From Pseudopedobacter alpinus (GTDB lineage Bacteria; Bacteroidota; Bacteroidia; Sphingobacteriales; Sphingobacteriaceae): a DNA stretch of 64,000 nucleotides. The stretch is from contig NZ_JBHULV010000021.1 of NCBI RefSeq assembly GCF_042684645.1, positions 29,740-93,739 of the forward strand, in the 5' to 3' direction. The notes below the pieces were generated by a model, which was given only the letters and a program-made list of their open reading frames with translations, made no database searches and was not told the DNA's origin. Positions 42,823 to 51,823 of the stretch are shown piece by piece. How positions within the stretch are numbered: the stretch's first letter is position 1; each line of letters opens with the position of its first letter. The position numbers were made by a program, and so were the translations under genes.

Positions 42823-44178
42823 CTAAAATTCTTTGATAACGGGTTTGCCTGTTACCCCATTAATCATGTTCATTACTAAATAATTCCAGTTTTGAAAACC
42901 TCTATTTAAAACCGGCTCTCCAGTTTCTGGTTCGTAATACTCATGCAAGGCGCCATTCTTTTCAATGTCTTTCCCAAATAAAGAAATTGTTTTAAAAGCC
43001 ATATCCTCAGCTTCTGCCTGAAACCCATACTTCACTAAACCACTATATACCATGTAATTAGAAACACCCCAAATTGGCCCAAGCCAATTAGAAGGGTTGC
43101 TACTTGCTCTTACACTATACATTTTCTCAAGCTTTGATAAAGTACGAATCCCGTAGGGTGCGTTAAAGGTGCGTGGGTCTTTTAAGTTCTCATCTACCAT
43201 TCTCTTTGCTTGCTGTGGCGAAGCTATTCCTGCCCACATGGCCATAAATCCAGACCAAACCCCTATTCTTTGAATGATCCCATCGTAAGTACGCGGAAAT
43301 CCGCTGTGTAAAATAAATTTTTGTCCAAAAATAAGCGACTGTTCCTCTGTGACCGGTTTTAAATTGATATCTACAGAATAGAAAAAACCATCCTTCTCAT
43401 CCCAACAATTTTCTTGAATAGCTGCTTTTAAATCCTCTGCGTCCTTTTGGTATTCTTCACTAGTTTCTTTTAGGTTTAAACACTTGGATAAATAAACCAT
43501 TGCATTTAACTCTTTATACATTAAACAATTTAAAAAAATAGAAGCAGAGCTCCTTGCGGGTCTATAAAAAGTGCTTGGATCATTATCTACTCCTATAGCC
43601 AAATCATCCTGCCAGAAATATAAGTCGGTAGCTTTATCCTTGTGATGGGTTTTGTAATTGGTGAGAAAAGCTTGCATGAGGCTAAATTTCTCTTTAAGCC
43701 ATTTGGCATCTCCATTATTTATCTGCGTTAAAAAAGCGGCATGCTGAGCAATTACCGGCTTGTGCATGTTGGTGATATAAATATTTGCAGGCTTTAAATC
43801 GGCAACAACAGATTTGCTTGAAATAAGAATAGGCATATAACCATCAAAACCCGTATAATGTAGGTAATTGAGAATACAACCTTGTTCATATATTTTTGCG
43901 TTTTCTTTTTCCTTATCGGTTCCTATATTCAATAAAATTTGTCTTAAAGCGACATTACTTAACCAGGAATCCCAATCCCAAAGATCATTTGCGTAAGAAT
44001 TACTACCGGGTGTTATAAATGGATATTTTAATGCCCCAATTGGTTCTCTGAACATCCCCTTGTAATCTAAATAAATATTCTTTTGGATTAAACTGGAATA
44101 TCTCTGGATGCTATCAGGTATTTGAGCCATAGCCGTTCCGTTCAAAAGAATCAGAAACAAGAAAATATTAGATTTCAT
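42823..44178 (-). CDS. Secreted trehalase-like (alpha/alpha)6 glycosidase (GH37/GH63-type)
   Basis: This inverting glycosidase has unknown substrate. Signal peptide MKSNIFLFLILLNGTAMAQ. The (alpha/alpha)6 barrel carries family-type stretches: NDLWDWDSWLSNVALRQI near residue 65, NPSNWLGPIWGVSNYMVYSGL near 355, and GALHEYYEPETGEPVLNRGFQNWNYLVMNMI near 410, whose Glu is a candidate catalytic residue. The length of 451 residues is short for GH63 and ordinary for a single trehalase-like barrel. It lies 137 bases downstream of the FGGY kinase and may be the last gene of the apiose-type unit, or transcribed alone. True trehalase activity is not implied. Confidence 0.7.
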   Translation of the reverse strand: MKSNIFLFLILLNGTAMAQIPDSIQRYSSLIQKNIYLDYKGMFREPIGALKYPFITPGSNSYANDLWDWDSWLSNVALRQILLNIGTDKEKENAKIYEQGCILNYLHYTGFDGYMPILISSKSVVADLKPANIYITNMHKPVIAQHAAFLTQINNGDAKWLKEKFSLMQAFLTNYKTHHKDKATDLYFWQDDLAIGVDNDPSTFYRPARSSASIFLNCLMYKELNAMVYLSKCLNLKETSEEYQKDAEDLKAAIQENCWDEKDGFFYSVDINLKPVTEEQSLIFGQKFILHSGFPRTYDGIIQRIGVWSGFMAMWAGIASPQQAKRMVDENLKDPRTFNAPYGIRTLSKLEKMYSVRASSNPSNWLGPIWGVSNYMVYSGLVKYGFQAEAEDMAFKTISLFGKDIEKNGALHEYYEPETGEPVLNRGFQNWNYLVMNMINGVTGKPVIKEF

Positions 44179-44315
44179 AAGTACTCTATAAAATGATCAA
44201 GATATTGTATTAAATAGCGTCCAATAATTAATTACACATAAACCGAATATAATAGCCTTTATTAGGTTTTTGGCTTTTAGCTTTGTGCATTTTGCTTTTA
44301 GCATTTATTTAAAAC

Positions 44316-45794
44316 TTAACTATTCACATATCCCAACCACTCTTGATGATATTTTTCGCTCGCACTTTCATCAGGTTTAAAACTTCTGAAGTTGCTCCTT
44401 ATTTGCGATATGCTATCCAAATCTGGATATACACCCACATGCAAACCTGCTAGCAGTCCAGCTCCTAATGCAGAAACATCGGGATTGTTTCCTTTCCCTA
44501 TGGTGCATTGAAGGGTATCAGAAATTAACTGAATCAGGAATTGATTGGCAGACATTCCTCCGTTTACCATCAACATTGACAAGGTAACTCCTGCATCTTC
44601 TTCCATCGCTAAAATCACATCTTTTAGCTGAAAAGCAACGGATTCTAAAGCTGCCCTTACGATATGGTTTCTATTACAATTGAAGTTTAAGCCCACAATT
44701 TCGGCTTTACGGTTCATATCCCAATAAGGTGCGCCCAAACCACTAAACGCGGGAATTAGATAAACCCCATTATTATTTGAGACAGCTTGAGCCATCGTTT
44801 CTGTTTCGATGCTATTTTTAAATAATCCTAATTCGTTTTTTAACCATTCTATCGTCGATCCGCAAGAAACAATAACACCTTCTAAAGCATAATCAACTCG
44901 ACCTTCCATGCTCCAACAAATGGTGGTCATCATGCCTTTGTTTGAAACTTTTGGGCTTTCGCCGATATTCATTAACACGGAACAACCTGTGCCTAAAGTA
45001 GCTTTTGCCGTCCCAGATGAAAAACAACCTTCACCAAATGCTGCCGCATGCGAATCACCAATCATGGCTGAAACTTTAAGAGGTTCATTAAATAAACCGT
45101 TTATAGTGGTTAAACCATAGTCGGCAGATGAAGGTTTGATTTTCGGCAGATTTAGATTAGCTAATCCGAGTGCTGTTAAAATTTCCTGATCCCAGCTTAA
45201 GGTTTTCAGATTAAAAAAAAGAGTTCGAGAAGCATTGGTATGATCAGTTAAATACTGTTCTCCATTTGTCAATTTATAAAGTAACCAAGTATCAACAGTA
45301 CCAAAATAAGCTTCGCCAGCATCAATAGCGTGTTTGACTTTTTCTACATTTTGATATAACCAAACTAATTTTGTTCCCGAAAAATAGGGGTCGATAATTA
45401 AACCTGTCCGCTCTGTAATTAAGGGTTCTAATCCATCGGATTTAAGCTGATTACAAATAGCTATCGATCGTTTGCATTGCCAAACTACGGCATTGTATAA
45501 AGGTTTGCCGTTTTTATCAAAAACTACAAATGTTTCCCGTTGGTTACTGATTCCGCATGATGCAATTTTGGTAATATCACCACCTGCTTTCTCAAATTCA
45601 GTTAAACAATCTTTTACGGAGGCTAATGCATTTGCATAGATTTCTTCTGGGTTTTGCTCCACAAAACCGTCTTCACCATAATGGGTTTTTAAAGATTTGG
45701 TTGCTTTTGCAACAACTTCTCCATTTGCATCAAAAATTAAAGTTTTAGTGCCGCTTGTGCCTTGGTCGATAGAGAGAATATACCTTTTACCCAT
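44316..45794 (-). CDS. FGGY-family carbohydrate kinase (glycerol kinase-like; candidate apulose kinase)
   Basis: The enzyme phosphorylates a polyol or ketose with ATP in the cytosol. FGGY motifs are RYILSIDQGTSGTKTLIFD at the N-terminus, YFSGTKLVWLYQNV, the hinge LGTGCSVLMNIG and the C-terminal signature VNGGMSANQFLIQLISDTLQ. Overall it is closest in look to glycerol kinase. I use the Met at 45794 (MGKRYIL). The longer start at 45827 would overlap the permease gene by 29 bases and add an unusual tail, whereas 45794 starts four bases after the permease stop. With an ABC importer, a split transketolase and two GH140 apiosidases nearby, D-apulose is the favoured substrate; glycerol or erythrulose are alternatives. 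Confidence 0.85.
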   Translation of the reverse strand: MGKRYILSIDQGTSGTKTLIFDANGEVVAKATKSLKTHYGEDGFVEQNPEEIYANALASVKDCLTEFEKAGGDITKIASCGISNQRETFVVFDKNGKPLYNAVVWQCKRSIAICNQLKSDGLEPLITERTGLIIDPYFSGTKLVWLYQNVEKVKHAIDAGEAYFGTVDTWLLYKLTNGEQYLTDHTNASRTLFFNLKTLSWDQEILTALGLANLNLPKIKPSSADYGLTTINGLFNEPLKVSAMIGDSHAAAFGEGCFSSGTAKATLGTGCSVLMNIGESPKVSNKGMMTTICWSMEGRVDYALEGVIVSCGSTIEWLKNELGLFKNSIETETMAQAVSNNNGVYLIPAFSGLGAPYWDMNRKAEIVGLNFNCNRNHIVRAALESVAFQLKDVILAMEEDAGVTLSMLMVNGGMSANQFLIQLISDTLQCTIGKGNNPDVSALGAGLLAGLHVGVYPDLDSISQIRSNFRSFKPDESASEKYHQEWLGYVNS

Positions 45795-45798
45795 CAGA

Positions 45799-46773
45799 TT
45801 AGTCGTTTTTTGAATTCGCTTTATCAATAATTACAGCTAACAATATCACGCCTCCTTTTACAACTTGTTGCCAAAAAGGCGAAACATTTAACAAGACCAA
45901 TCCGTTATTTAAAACGCCAATAATAATAGCACCTAAAACTGTTCCCATAATTGAACCTCTGCCACCCGACAACGAAGTACCACCAATAACAACGGCTGCA
46001 ATCGAGTCCAATTCGTAACTAATCCCAGCATTGGGCTGGGCAGAATCCAATCTGGAAGTAACCATAACCCCACCCACAGCAGCTAGCCCTCCTGCAATGG
46101 CATAAACGATTACCTTTACTTTGTTGATGTTAATTCCTGATAATCTGGAAGCATTTTCGTTACCACCGATAGCGTAAATATACCTTCCTAAAGCTGTTTT
46201 TTTAGTAATGATAACGGCAATAATAACTACCATACCCGATATCCAAACTGGTAATGGAATACCTAGAAACCACCCAGTACCAATAAAAGCGAAATTTTCG
46301 CCCAAATTAGAGATGGGAAATCCTTTGGTCCACAACATGGTTAAACCTCTGGCTATCGTTAACATGGCTAAAGTAGCTACAAAAGGAGGCACTTTGAATC
46401 GAGTAATTGTCCATCCGTTAAAAGCACCTAACAAGGCGCCAACTGCTAAACCTATGATGATAGCTCCAAAAATGGTGAAACCGATAAACAAATCCTGTGA
46501 AGGCATTTCGATACCGAACTTGAGCAAGCCTGCCGTAACTGCGCCGCAAAGTGCCAAAATAGACCCTACTGATAAATCTATACCGGCTGTTAATACGATC
46601 AAAGTCATCCCAACAGAAATGCAAATGTTAACAGAAATCTGCCGCATGACATTCCAGGTATTATCAACGGTTAAAAACTTGTCCGACATTAATGCAATAC
46701 CCACACAAAGTAATATCAGAGCAATGAGCGATTGAAATTTTACTAATTGAGGTTTATAGGTTGCGATATTCAT
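45799..46773 (-). CDS. Ribose-type ABC transporter permease (RbsC family)
   Basis: This inner-membrane channel belongs to a monosaccharide ABC importer. Its 324 residues contain about nine to ten hydrophobic helices. Family stretches are GMTLIVLTAGIDLSVGSILALCGAV, GAFNGWTITRFKVPPFVATLAML, IYAIGGNENASRLSGININKVK and SIAAVVIGGTSLSGGRGSIMGT. It lies between the ATPase gene (31-nt gap) and the kinase. ABC sugar importers are uncommon in Bacteroidota, which mostly use MFS and SSS permeases, so the system may have been acquired by transfer. Confidence 0.92.
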   Translation of the reverse strand: MNIATYKPQLVKFQSLIALILLCVGIALMSDKFLTVDNTWNVMRQISVNICISVGMTLIVLTAGIDLSVGSILALCGAVTAGLLKFGIEMPSQDLFIGFTIFGAIIIGLAVGALLGAFNGWTITRFKVPPFVATLAMLTIARGLTMLWTKGFPISNLGENFAFIGTGWFLGIPLPVWISGMVVIIAVIITKKTALGRYIYAIGGNENASRLSGININKVKVIVYAIAGGLAAVGGVMVTSRLDSAQPNAGISYELDSIAAVVIGGTSLSGGRGSIMGTVLGAIIIGVLNNGLVLLNVSPFWQQVVKGGVILLAVIIDKANSKND

Positions 46774-46804
46774 AAATTTTAATGCTTTCTAATTTTATGA
46801 TGAT

Positions 46805-48289
46805 TTAAATACTATCCGCTATAGCGGCTTTTAAAATTTGATCTTCCGTGGCATGAATGGTTTCAAATTCGGCAGTAACACGTCCTTCAGACATCACCAA
46901 AACCCGGTCGGATATAGCTAAAATTTCAGGTAATTCAGACGATACCATAATAATTCCCAATCCGGCTGCAGCCAGTTCAGAAATTAACTTATAAATTTCA
47001 GTTTTAGCGTTAATATCTATCCCACGGGTGGGTTCGTCTAGCATTAAAACTTTGGGAGCAGTAGCCATGCACTTGGCGATCACAATTTTTTGCTGATTTC
47101 CTCCACTTAGGTTTTTAACCAATTGATTTTCGGAAGGTGTTTTGATTTTGAGTGAAGTAATGTATTTTTTAGCTAAGGCTATTTCTGATTTTTCTTTTAA
47201 GAAACCTGCATTATTTTTAATAAGCTTTAAGCAGCTTAAAGAAATATTGGTTTTCACATCTAAGCCTAATACTAAACCATGCTTTTTCCTGTCTTCCGGC
47301 ACCAAAACAATTCCGCCTCTAATGGCATCGCCTGGTGATTTGAAGTTCACTTCCTGATTTTCTAAAACAACAGCGCCTTGCATGCTTTTATGCTCGCCCA
47401 TCAAGCTTTCCATCAGTTCTGTACGTCCCGCTCCCATCAAGCCAAAAACACCTAAAACTTCTCCTGCTTTCAGTTCAAAAGAAATATTTTTCAGTATTTT
47501 ATTCAAGCATAAATCATTCACCTTTAATAAAACTGGTGCAGTACTTAATGATCTTTGATTTAAATTTTTATCCAGTTCACGCCCCACCATTTTATGGATC
47601 AAACTATCATATGTCATACTGGCCATTTCGCCACTTTCGATAGTTTTTCCATCACGTAAAACGGTGTAACAATCAGCAATTTTAAACAGCTCCTTCAACT
47701 TATGCGAGATATAAACAATGGCTTTATTTTCAGCCCTTAGCTCATTGATTATCCCATGCAAAACTTCCACTTCGTTTTCACTGATGGCAGAAGTTGGCTC
47801 GTCCATGATGATCACTTCCGCATCATATAACAATGCTTTCGCAATTTCTACAACTTGCTGCTGACCAACTTTCAAATCGGAAATGTGGGTATCGGGACTT
47901 ACTACTAACTTTAGTTTTTTCAACAGTTCCACAGCCCTGATTTTCATGGCTTTTTTATCTAACATTCCCAAACTATTTTTGAGTTCTCTTCCCAAAAATA
48001 AGTTTTCGGTAATGCTTAAATAAGGTATTAAATTAAGTTCTTGATGAATGATTGCTATCCCAACTTGTTGCGCATCACGTGTATTTTTAAAACGTATTAC
48101 TTCGCCTTTATAAACCAAATCTCCTTCATAATCGCTGTAAACGCCAGAAAGAATTTTCATAAGGGTAGATTTTCCAGCACCATTCTCGCCAATGATGGCC
48201 GTAACTTTGCCGGCTGCTAAATGCAAGCTCACCTCGTTTAATGCACTAACTCCAGCAAATTTTTTAGTAATACGAGATGCTTGTAACAT
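46805..48289 (-). CDS. Ribose-type ABC transporter ATPase with two nucleotide-binding domains (RbsA family)
   Basis: The protein powers the sugar importer. The first ABC domain has Walker A GENGAGKST (about residue 34), signature LKVGQQQVVEIAKAL and Walker B VIIMDEPTS. The second has the degenerate P-loop typical of this family (GLMGAGRTELMESL), signature LSGGNQQKIVIAKCM and LMLDEPTRGID. The length of 494 residues is standard for RbsA/MglA/XylG. It starts one base after the DUF2291 gene stop, so the two are translated together. Confidence 0.94.
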   Translation of the reverse strand: MLQASRITKKFAGVSALNEVSLHLAAGKVTAIIGENGAGKSTLMKILSGVYSDYEGDLVYKGEVIRFKNTRDAQQVGIAIIHQELNLIPYLSITENLFLGRELKNSLGMLDKKAMKIRAVELLKKLKLVVSPDTHISDLKVGQQQVVEIAKALLYDAEVIIMDEPTSAISENEVEVLHGIINELRAENKAIVYISHKLKELFKIADCYTVLRDGKTIESGEMASMTYDSLIHKMVGRELDKNLNQRSLSTAPVLLKVNDLCLNKILKNISFELKAGEVLGVFGLMGAGRTELMESLMGEHKSMQGAVVLENQEVNFKSPGDAIRGGIVLVPEDRKKHGLVLGLDVKTNISLSCLKLIKNNAGFLKEKSEIALAKKYITSLKIKTPSENQLVKNLSGGNQQKIVIAKCMATAPKVLMLDEPTRGIDINAKTEIYKLISELAAAGLGIIMVSSELPEILAISDRVLVMSEGRVTAEFETIHATEDQILKAAIADSI

Positions 48290-48290
48290 G

Positions 48291-48914
48291 CTATTGAATA
48301 GTTAATTTAACCGGAATAATTTCAATATCTTTTAAATTAATATACTCTTGGTTGATCTCAAAAGCGCCGGCAAAAGCAACTTTATCGCCTACTTTAACTT
48401 TGCCCTTAAAGGACGGCAGCACTTCCTTACGAACCAACTTATTCACCTCAGCAGATACATTGTTCAAATCCATGCTATTGGTAAAATCTTCAACTTTAAT
48501 TTCCCCAGAGGCATCGCGTAAAGCATTTCCAAAAACAAATTCGGTAGCAATTCTTAAATTTTTATTATCCGAGGTTTTCAGTATCACTTCATGGTCTTTT
48601 ACCGAAGTAATTTCGCCTGTTCCTTTAACCATAAAAAAACGAATATTTCCGATAGACAAAGCATGGGAATGTGCTTTAAAAGCTTCTTTCGGGTTGGATA
48701 TTAATTGCATCAACAAGGTATCGACATTGGGATATTTGCCTATGGAAGGCAATAACTCCTTATTCAGATAGGTTTTTGCATAAGCCACCGCATCGAAGGT
48801 TTTGCCAGCAGATTCTTCTTTATATTTACTTAGTGATTTAAAGTACACCGAATTGTAGCCTATAAAAACACACAATACAATTGCTGCAATATATTTACCG
48901 ATTTTCTTTCTCAT
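48291..48914 (-). CDS. DUF2291-family membrane-anchored protein of the sugar ABC importer
   Basis: A 207-residue protein has one N-terminal membrane anchor (KYIAAIVLCVFIGYNSVYF) and a periplasmic domain with OB-like strands (GTGEITSVKDHEVILKTSDNKNLRIATEFVFGNALRDASG, VKVGDKVAFAGAF). It matches what I know of DUF2291, a family repeatedly encoded beside ribose/galactose-type ABC importers with no established role. It lies between the binding-protein and ATPase genes, as in other genomes. It may be an accessory subunit of the importer. Confidence 0.75.
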   Translation of the reverse strand: MRKKIGKYIAAIVLCVFIGYNSVYFKSLSKYKEESAGKTFDAVAYAKTYLNKELLPSIGKYPNVDTLLMQLISNPKEAFKAHSHALSIGNIRFFMVKGTGEITSVKDHEVILKTSDNKNLRIATEFVFGNALRDASGEIKVEDFTNSMDLNNVSAEVNKLVRKEVLPSFKGKVKVGDKVAFAGAFEINQEYINLKDIEIIPVKLTIQ

Positions 48915-48942
48915 GTTCTAAAACGTCAATTTAACAAAGACT

Positions 48943-49890
48943 TTAATCCTTTTTTCCATAAGCAATATAATTATCAATATTGGCAGCGGTTACTACCTCC
49001 ACTCCTATTTGTATTTTTTGAGGAAAATCTCTTTTCCCGTTAAAATAAGCATCGGCATATTCTACAGCGGTTTGAGCCATCATTTTAGGGAACTGCATTG
49101 CAGTGGCTAGAATTTTGCCATCTTTTATTCCTTGGATGGCATCACCTGCCCCATCAAATCCTACAACTTTTACTTTATCGGCTTTGCCGGCAGAAACCAA
49201 CGCTTGGTAAGCGCCCATGGCCATCGCATCATTGCCACAGAAAACAGCATCAATATCTGGATGCGCTTGTAAAATGGATTCCATTACTTCTAAGCCTTTA
49301 TTTCTATCAAAATCTGCAGTTTGCTGAGCCACCATTTTCAACCCAGGATAATAATCCACCACGCTATGGAAACCTTTAGATCTGGCCCAAGTATTATTAT
49401 CAGCAACAATGCCCAAAAGCTCTACATATTTACCTACGGCATTTGTACTTTTTACAAAATATTTCCCTAGATCTACACAGCCAGAGTAGCTGTCGGATAA
49501 AATTTGAGAGGTAGCCGCCTCGTTAGAATTTACTTCTCTATCCATGCAAAAAACAGGAATATCAGCATTTTTGGCTTTTAAAACATTAGCTACCGAACCA
49601 TCAGCATCTGTTGGATTCAATAAAATAGCACTATATCCCGAAGCGATTGCATTCTCGAAATTATCGGCCTCAATGGCGGTATTGTTTTGTGAATCGAAAA
49701 CCTTGGATTCGTAACCCAAAGATTTTGCATGAGCTGCTGCACTTTCGGCCAGAAAAACAAACCAGGGGTTATTGAGGCTGGAAACTAGAATCGCAATTTT
49801 TTTTTCGTGGTTATCGTTCCGGCTTTTACAGCCAAAATTTAATAAAAGCAACAGCAACAGCAGTAAACTCCAATTCTTTTTAGGTTTCAT
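48943..49890 (-). CDS. Ribose-type periplasmic sugar-binding lipoprotein (RbsB family)
   Basis: This is the substrate-binding component of the ABC importer. A lipoprotein signal (LLLLLLLLNFGCKS) puts the lipidated Cys at about residue 21. The fold is peripheral-binding-protein type I: KIAILVSSLNNPWFVFLAESAAAHAKSLGY, GYSAILLNPTDADGSVANVLKAKNADIPVFCMDREVN, and HPDIDAVFCGNDAMAMGAYQAL. The 315 residues are normal. Unlike the two SBP-like proteins in the CoA-transferase module, it has a proper export signal and its own permease and ATPase. Apiose is the inferred ligand; ribose-like pentoses are possible. Confidence 0.92.
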   Translation of the reverse strand: MKPKKNWSLLLLLLLLLNFGCKSRNDNHEKKIAILVSSLNNPWFVFLAESAAAHAKSLGYESKVFDSQNNTAIEADNFENAIASGYSAILLNPTDADGSVANVLKAKNADIPVFCMDREVNSNEAATSQILSDSYSGCVDLGKYFVKSTNAVGKYVELLGIVADNNTWARSKGFHSVVDYYPGLKMVAQQTADFDRNKGLEVMESILQAHPDIDAVFCGNDAMAMGAYQALVSAGKADKVKVVGFDGAGDAIQGIKDGKILATAMQFPKMMAQTAVEYADAYFNGKRDFPQKIQIGVEVVTAANIDNYIAYGKKD

Positions 49891-50018
49891 TTATATATTG
49901 GTTTAGCTTGCTTTGCTTAGCAGCTTAGCAAGATTTGATTTAATCAAATTTACAGAAAGACTCGTTCTATCTTTCCGTTTAGGTTTTCACCTCTTCGTTA
50001 CGTAATAATTCTCCCCAA
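49891..50018 (-). other. 128-nt spacer with two hairpins before the binding-protein gene
   Basis: ATTTGATT-T-AATCAAAT (49933-49949) is a perfect inverted repeat. A second short stem, CTTGCT/AGCAAG, overlaps it upstream. The spacer divides the enzyme genes from the importer genes. It could be an mRNA-processing or stabilising element, often seen next to binding-protein genes, or an internal promoter. Evidence is structural only. Confidence 0.35.
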
Positions 50019-50990
50019 TTATTGGATAACAAGCAATTCATTTACGGCCGCAGCAATTCCTTCTGTATCTAAGCCGTAATGTTTAAATATTTCTACCTGA
50101 GATCCTGTAACGGTATATTCATCAGGTATTCCCATAATTTTAAAGGGTTTTTTATACCCATTCTGGAGCAATAATGCCGCACAAGCCTCTCCCAAACCAC
50201 CATGTACCATGTGTTCTTCTATGGTAATTATTGCTTGGGTTTGCTCCGCCAACGCTAAAATCAATTGGCTATCCAAAGGTTTAATGGTATGCATACTCAC
50301 TACTGTTGCAAAAACTCCGAATTCCTTTTCTAATTTTTGAGCCGCTTGTAAAGCTGGATAAACCAATTCGCCGTTGGCAATAATGGCAACATCAGCACCT
50401 TCTCTTATTACCCTTCCTTTGCCGAACTCAAAAGTGACATTTGGATTCTCGGTCAGTAATGGCATTGGTTTTTTACCGAAACGTAGGTAAATAGGTTTAT
50501 TTTGCAGTACCGCCAATATGACTGCTTCTCGGGTTTCAAAATTATCAGCAGGAGCCACAATAGTGATGTTATTGATGGCCCTCAAAACTGCATAATCGTG
50601 TAAACTGTGATGTGTTGTGCCTAAAGCGCCATAACTTACGCCAGCACTAATCCCCACTAAACGTACCGGATTATCTGAGTAAGCCACGTCGTTTTTAATT
50701 TGCTCTAAAGCTCGGGCTGTTAAAAAACACGCTGGAGATACAGCAAATGCTTTTTTTCCTGCGGATGCTAAACCCGCTGCTACCCCTACTAAATTCTGTT
50801 CGGCAATGCCTACTTCAATAATCTGTTTGGGCAACGTTTCTCCGTATTTCACCAACTTCCCCGAACCTCTGGAATCACTGGTAACGGCAACAATGTTCTT
50901 ATCTGCCAGAGCCAGTTCTAGAAGAGTGGTTGCAAAAACGTCCTGATTAGCTTTTGCATTTTCACTTGTATTTTGTATGATCTCTCCCAA
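50019..50990 (-). CDS. Transketolase C-terminal subunit (candidate apulose-4-phosphate transketolase subunit B)
   Basis: This half of a split transketolase carries the pyrimidine-binding and C-terminal domains. Motifs are IEVGIAEQNLVGVAAGLASAGKKAFA (the Glu that activates thiamine diphosphate), GALGTTHHSLHDYAVLRAI and IITIEEHMVHGGLGEACA. At 323 residues it matches stand-alone B subunits. It starts two bases after the A subunit, so the two are made together. Split transketolases occur in apiose, sulfoquinovose and general pentose-phosphate contexts. The flanking FGGY kinase, sugar importer and GH140 genes favour apulose-4-phosphate. Confidence 0.9.
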   Translation of the reverse strand: MGEIIQNTSENAKANQDVFATTLLELALADKNIVAVTSDSRGSGKLVKYGETLPKQIIEVGIAEQNLVGVAAGLASAGKKAFAVSPACFLTARALEQIKNDVAYSDNPVRLVGISAGVSYGALGTTHHSLHDYAVLRAINNITIVAPADNFETREAVILAVLQNKPIYLRFGKKPMPLLTENPNVTFEFGKGRVIREGADVAIIANGELVYPALQAAQKLEKEFGVFATVVSMHTIKPLDSQLILALAEQTQAIITIEEHMVHGGLGEACAALLLQNGYKKPFKIMGIPDEYTVTGSQVEIFKHYGLDTEGIAAAVNELLVIQ

Positions 50991-50992
50991 TT

Positions 50993-51817
50993 TTAAATAG
51001 CTTCAAGTTTTTTATTCAGTTCATCAATTGCATCTTCATACTGTTTTGCATCGGGTACACCGTGGTGCCATTTCACACTATTTTCCATGAAACTTACCCC
51101 TTTACCTTTTACGGTATGTGCAATAATTAAATTTGGTTTTCCTTTTTCAAACGGCATAGAGGAAAAAACTGCTTTTAAAGCTTCCTCATCATGCCCATCT
51201 ACTTCTTTTACTGCCCAACCAAAATTTTTAAATTTCCCATCAATGGGGTCTGTATTGCAGACTTCTACATTACTACCTGTAATTTGAAGTTTATTGTTAT
51301 CGATTATAGCACAGAGGTTATCCAAACCATATTGGGATGCTACTAAGGCAGCCTCCCAATTTGAACCCTCTGGCAATTCACCATCGCCCAAAAGAGTAAA
51401 AACCCGGTAAGCTTTATCATCTAATTTGGCGGCTATAGCTGTACCCACAGCAATTGGCAAACCATGACCTAAAGCACCCGTATTTTGCTCTACTCCGTTT
51501 ACCTTTTTAGTTGGATGCCCAATATAGTGCGATTGATATTGACATAAAGTTTCTAAATCAGATTCAGGAAAATAACCTTGATCGGCCAAAGTAACAAACA
51601 AAGCTTCCACGCAGTGACCTTTACTTTGAATATATCGATCTCTGTCTGGCGACTTAAAAGTTTCTGGTGAAACATTTAATACCTGATTATACAATACACT
51701 TAAAATATCGACACATGATAAACTACCACCAGTATGACCTGCTTTTGCACCTACAATGTATTTTAAAATACTTTTTCTATATTGTATAGATTTTTTTTTC
51801 AGCTCCTTACCTGTCAT
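50993..51817 (-). CDS. Transketolase N-terminal subunit (candidate apulose-4-phosphate transketolase subunit A)
   Basis: This is the thiamine-diphosphate-binding half of a split transketolase. It shows KAGHTGGSLSCVDILSVLYNQVL, GSLGHGLPIAVG-type LGHGLPIAVGTA, and the cofactor motif GDGELPEGSNWEAALVASQYGLDNLCAIIDNN. The 274 residues are the usual size of an A subunit. It transfers a two-carbon ketol unit; in the apiose route apulose-4-phosphate and glyceraldehyde-3-phosphate would give xylulose-5-phosphate and dihydroxyacetone phosphate. It begins six bases after the isomerase-like gene. Confidence 0.9.
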   Translation of the reverse strand: MTGKELKKKSIQYRKSILKYIVGAKAGHTGGSLSCVDILSVLYNQVLNVSPETFKSPDRDRYIQSKGHCVEALFVTLADQGYFPESDLETLCQYQSHYIGHPTKKVNGVEQNTGALGHGLPIAVGTAIAAKLDDKAYRVFTLLGDGELPEGSNWEAALVASQYGLDNLCAIIDNNKLQITGSNVEVCNTDPIDGKFKNFGWAVKEVDGHDEEALKAVFSSMPFEKGKPNLIIAHTVKGKGVSFMENSVKWHHGVPDAKQYEDAIDELNKKLEAI

Positions 51818-51823
51818 TTCAGA

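Noticed and set aside
44179..44315. Repeated GCTTTTAGC units between the kinase and trehalase-like genes as a mobile repeat
   Set aside because: Only two imperfect 9-base copies, too little to call a repeat element.
45795..45827. Upstream start for the FGGY kinase (11 extra residues)
   Set aside because: It would overlap the permease gene by 29 bases and add residues not found in FGGY kinases; the Met at 45794 directly precedes the conserved RYILSIDQG start.
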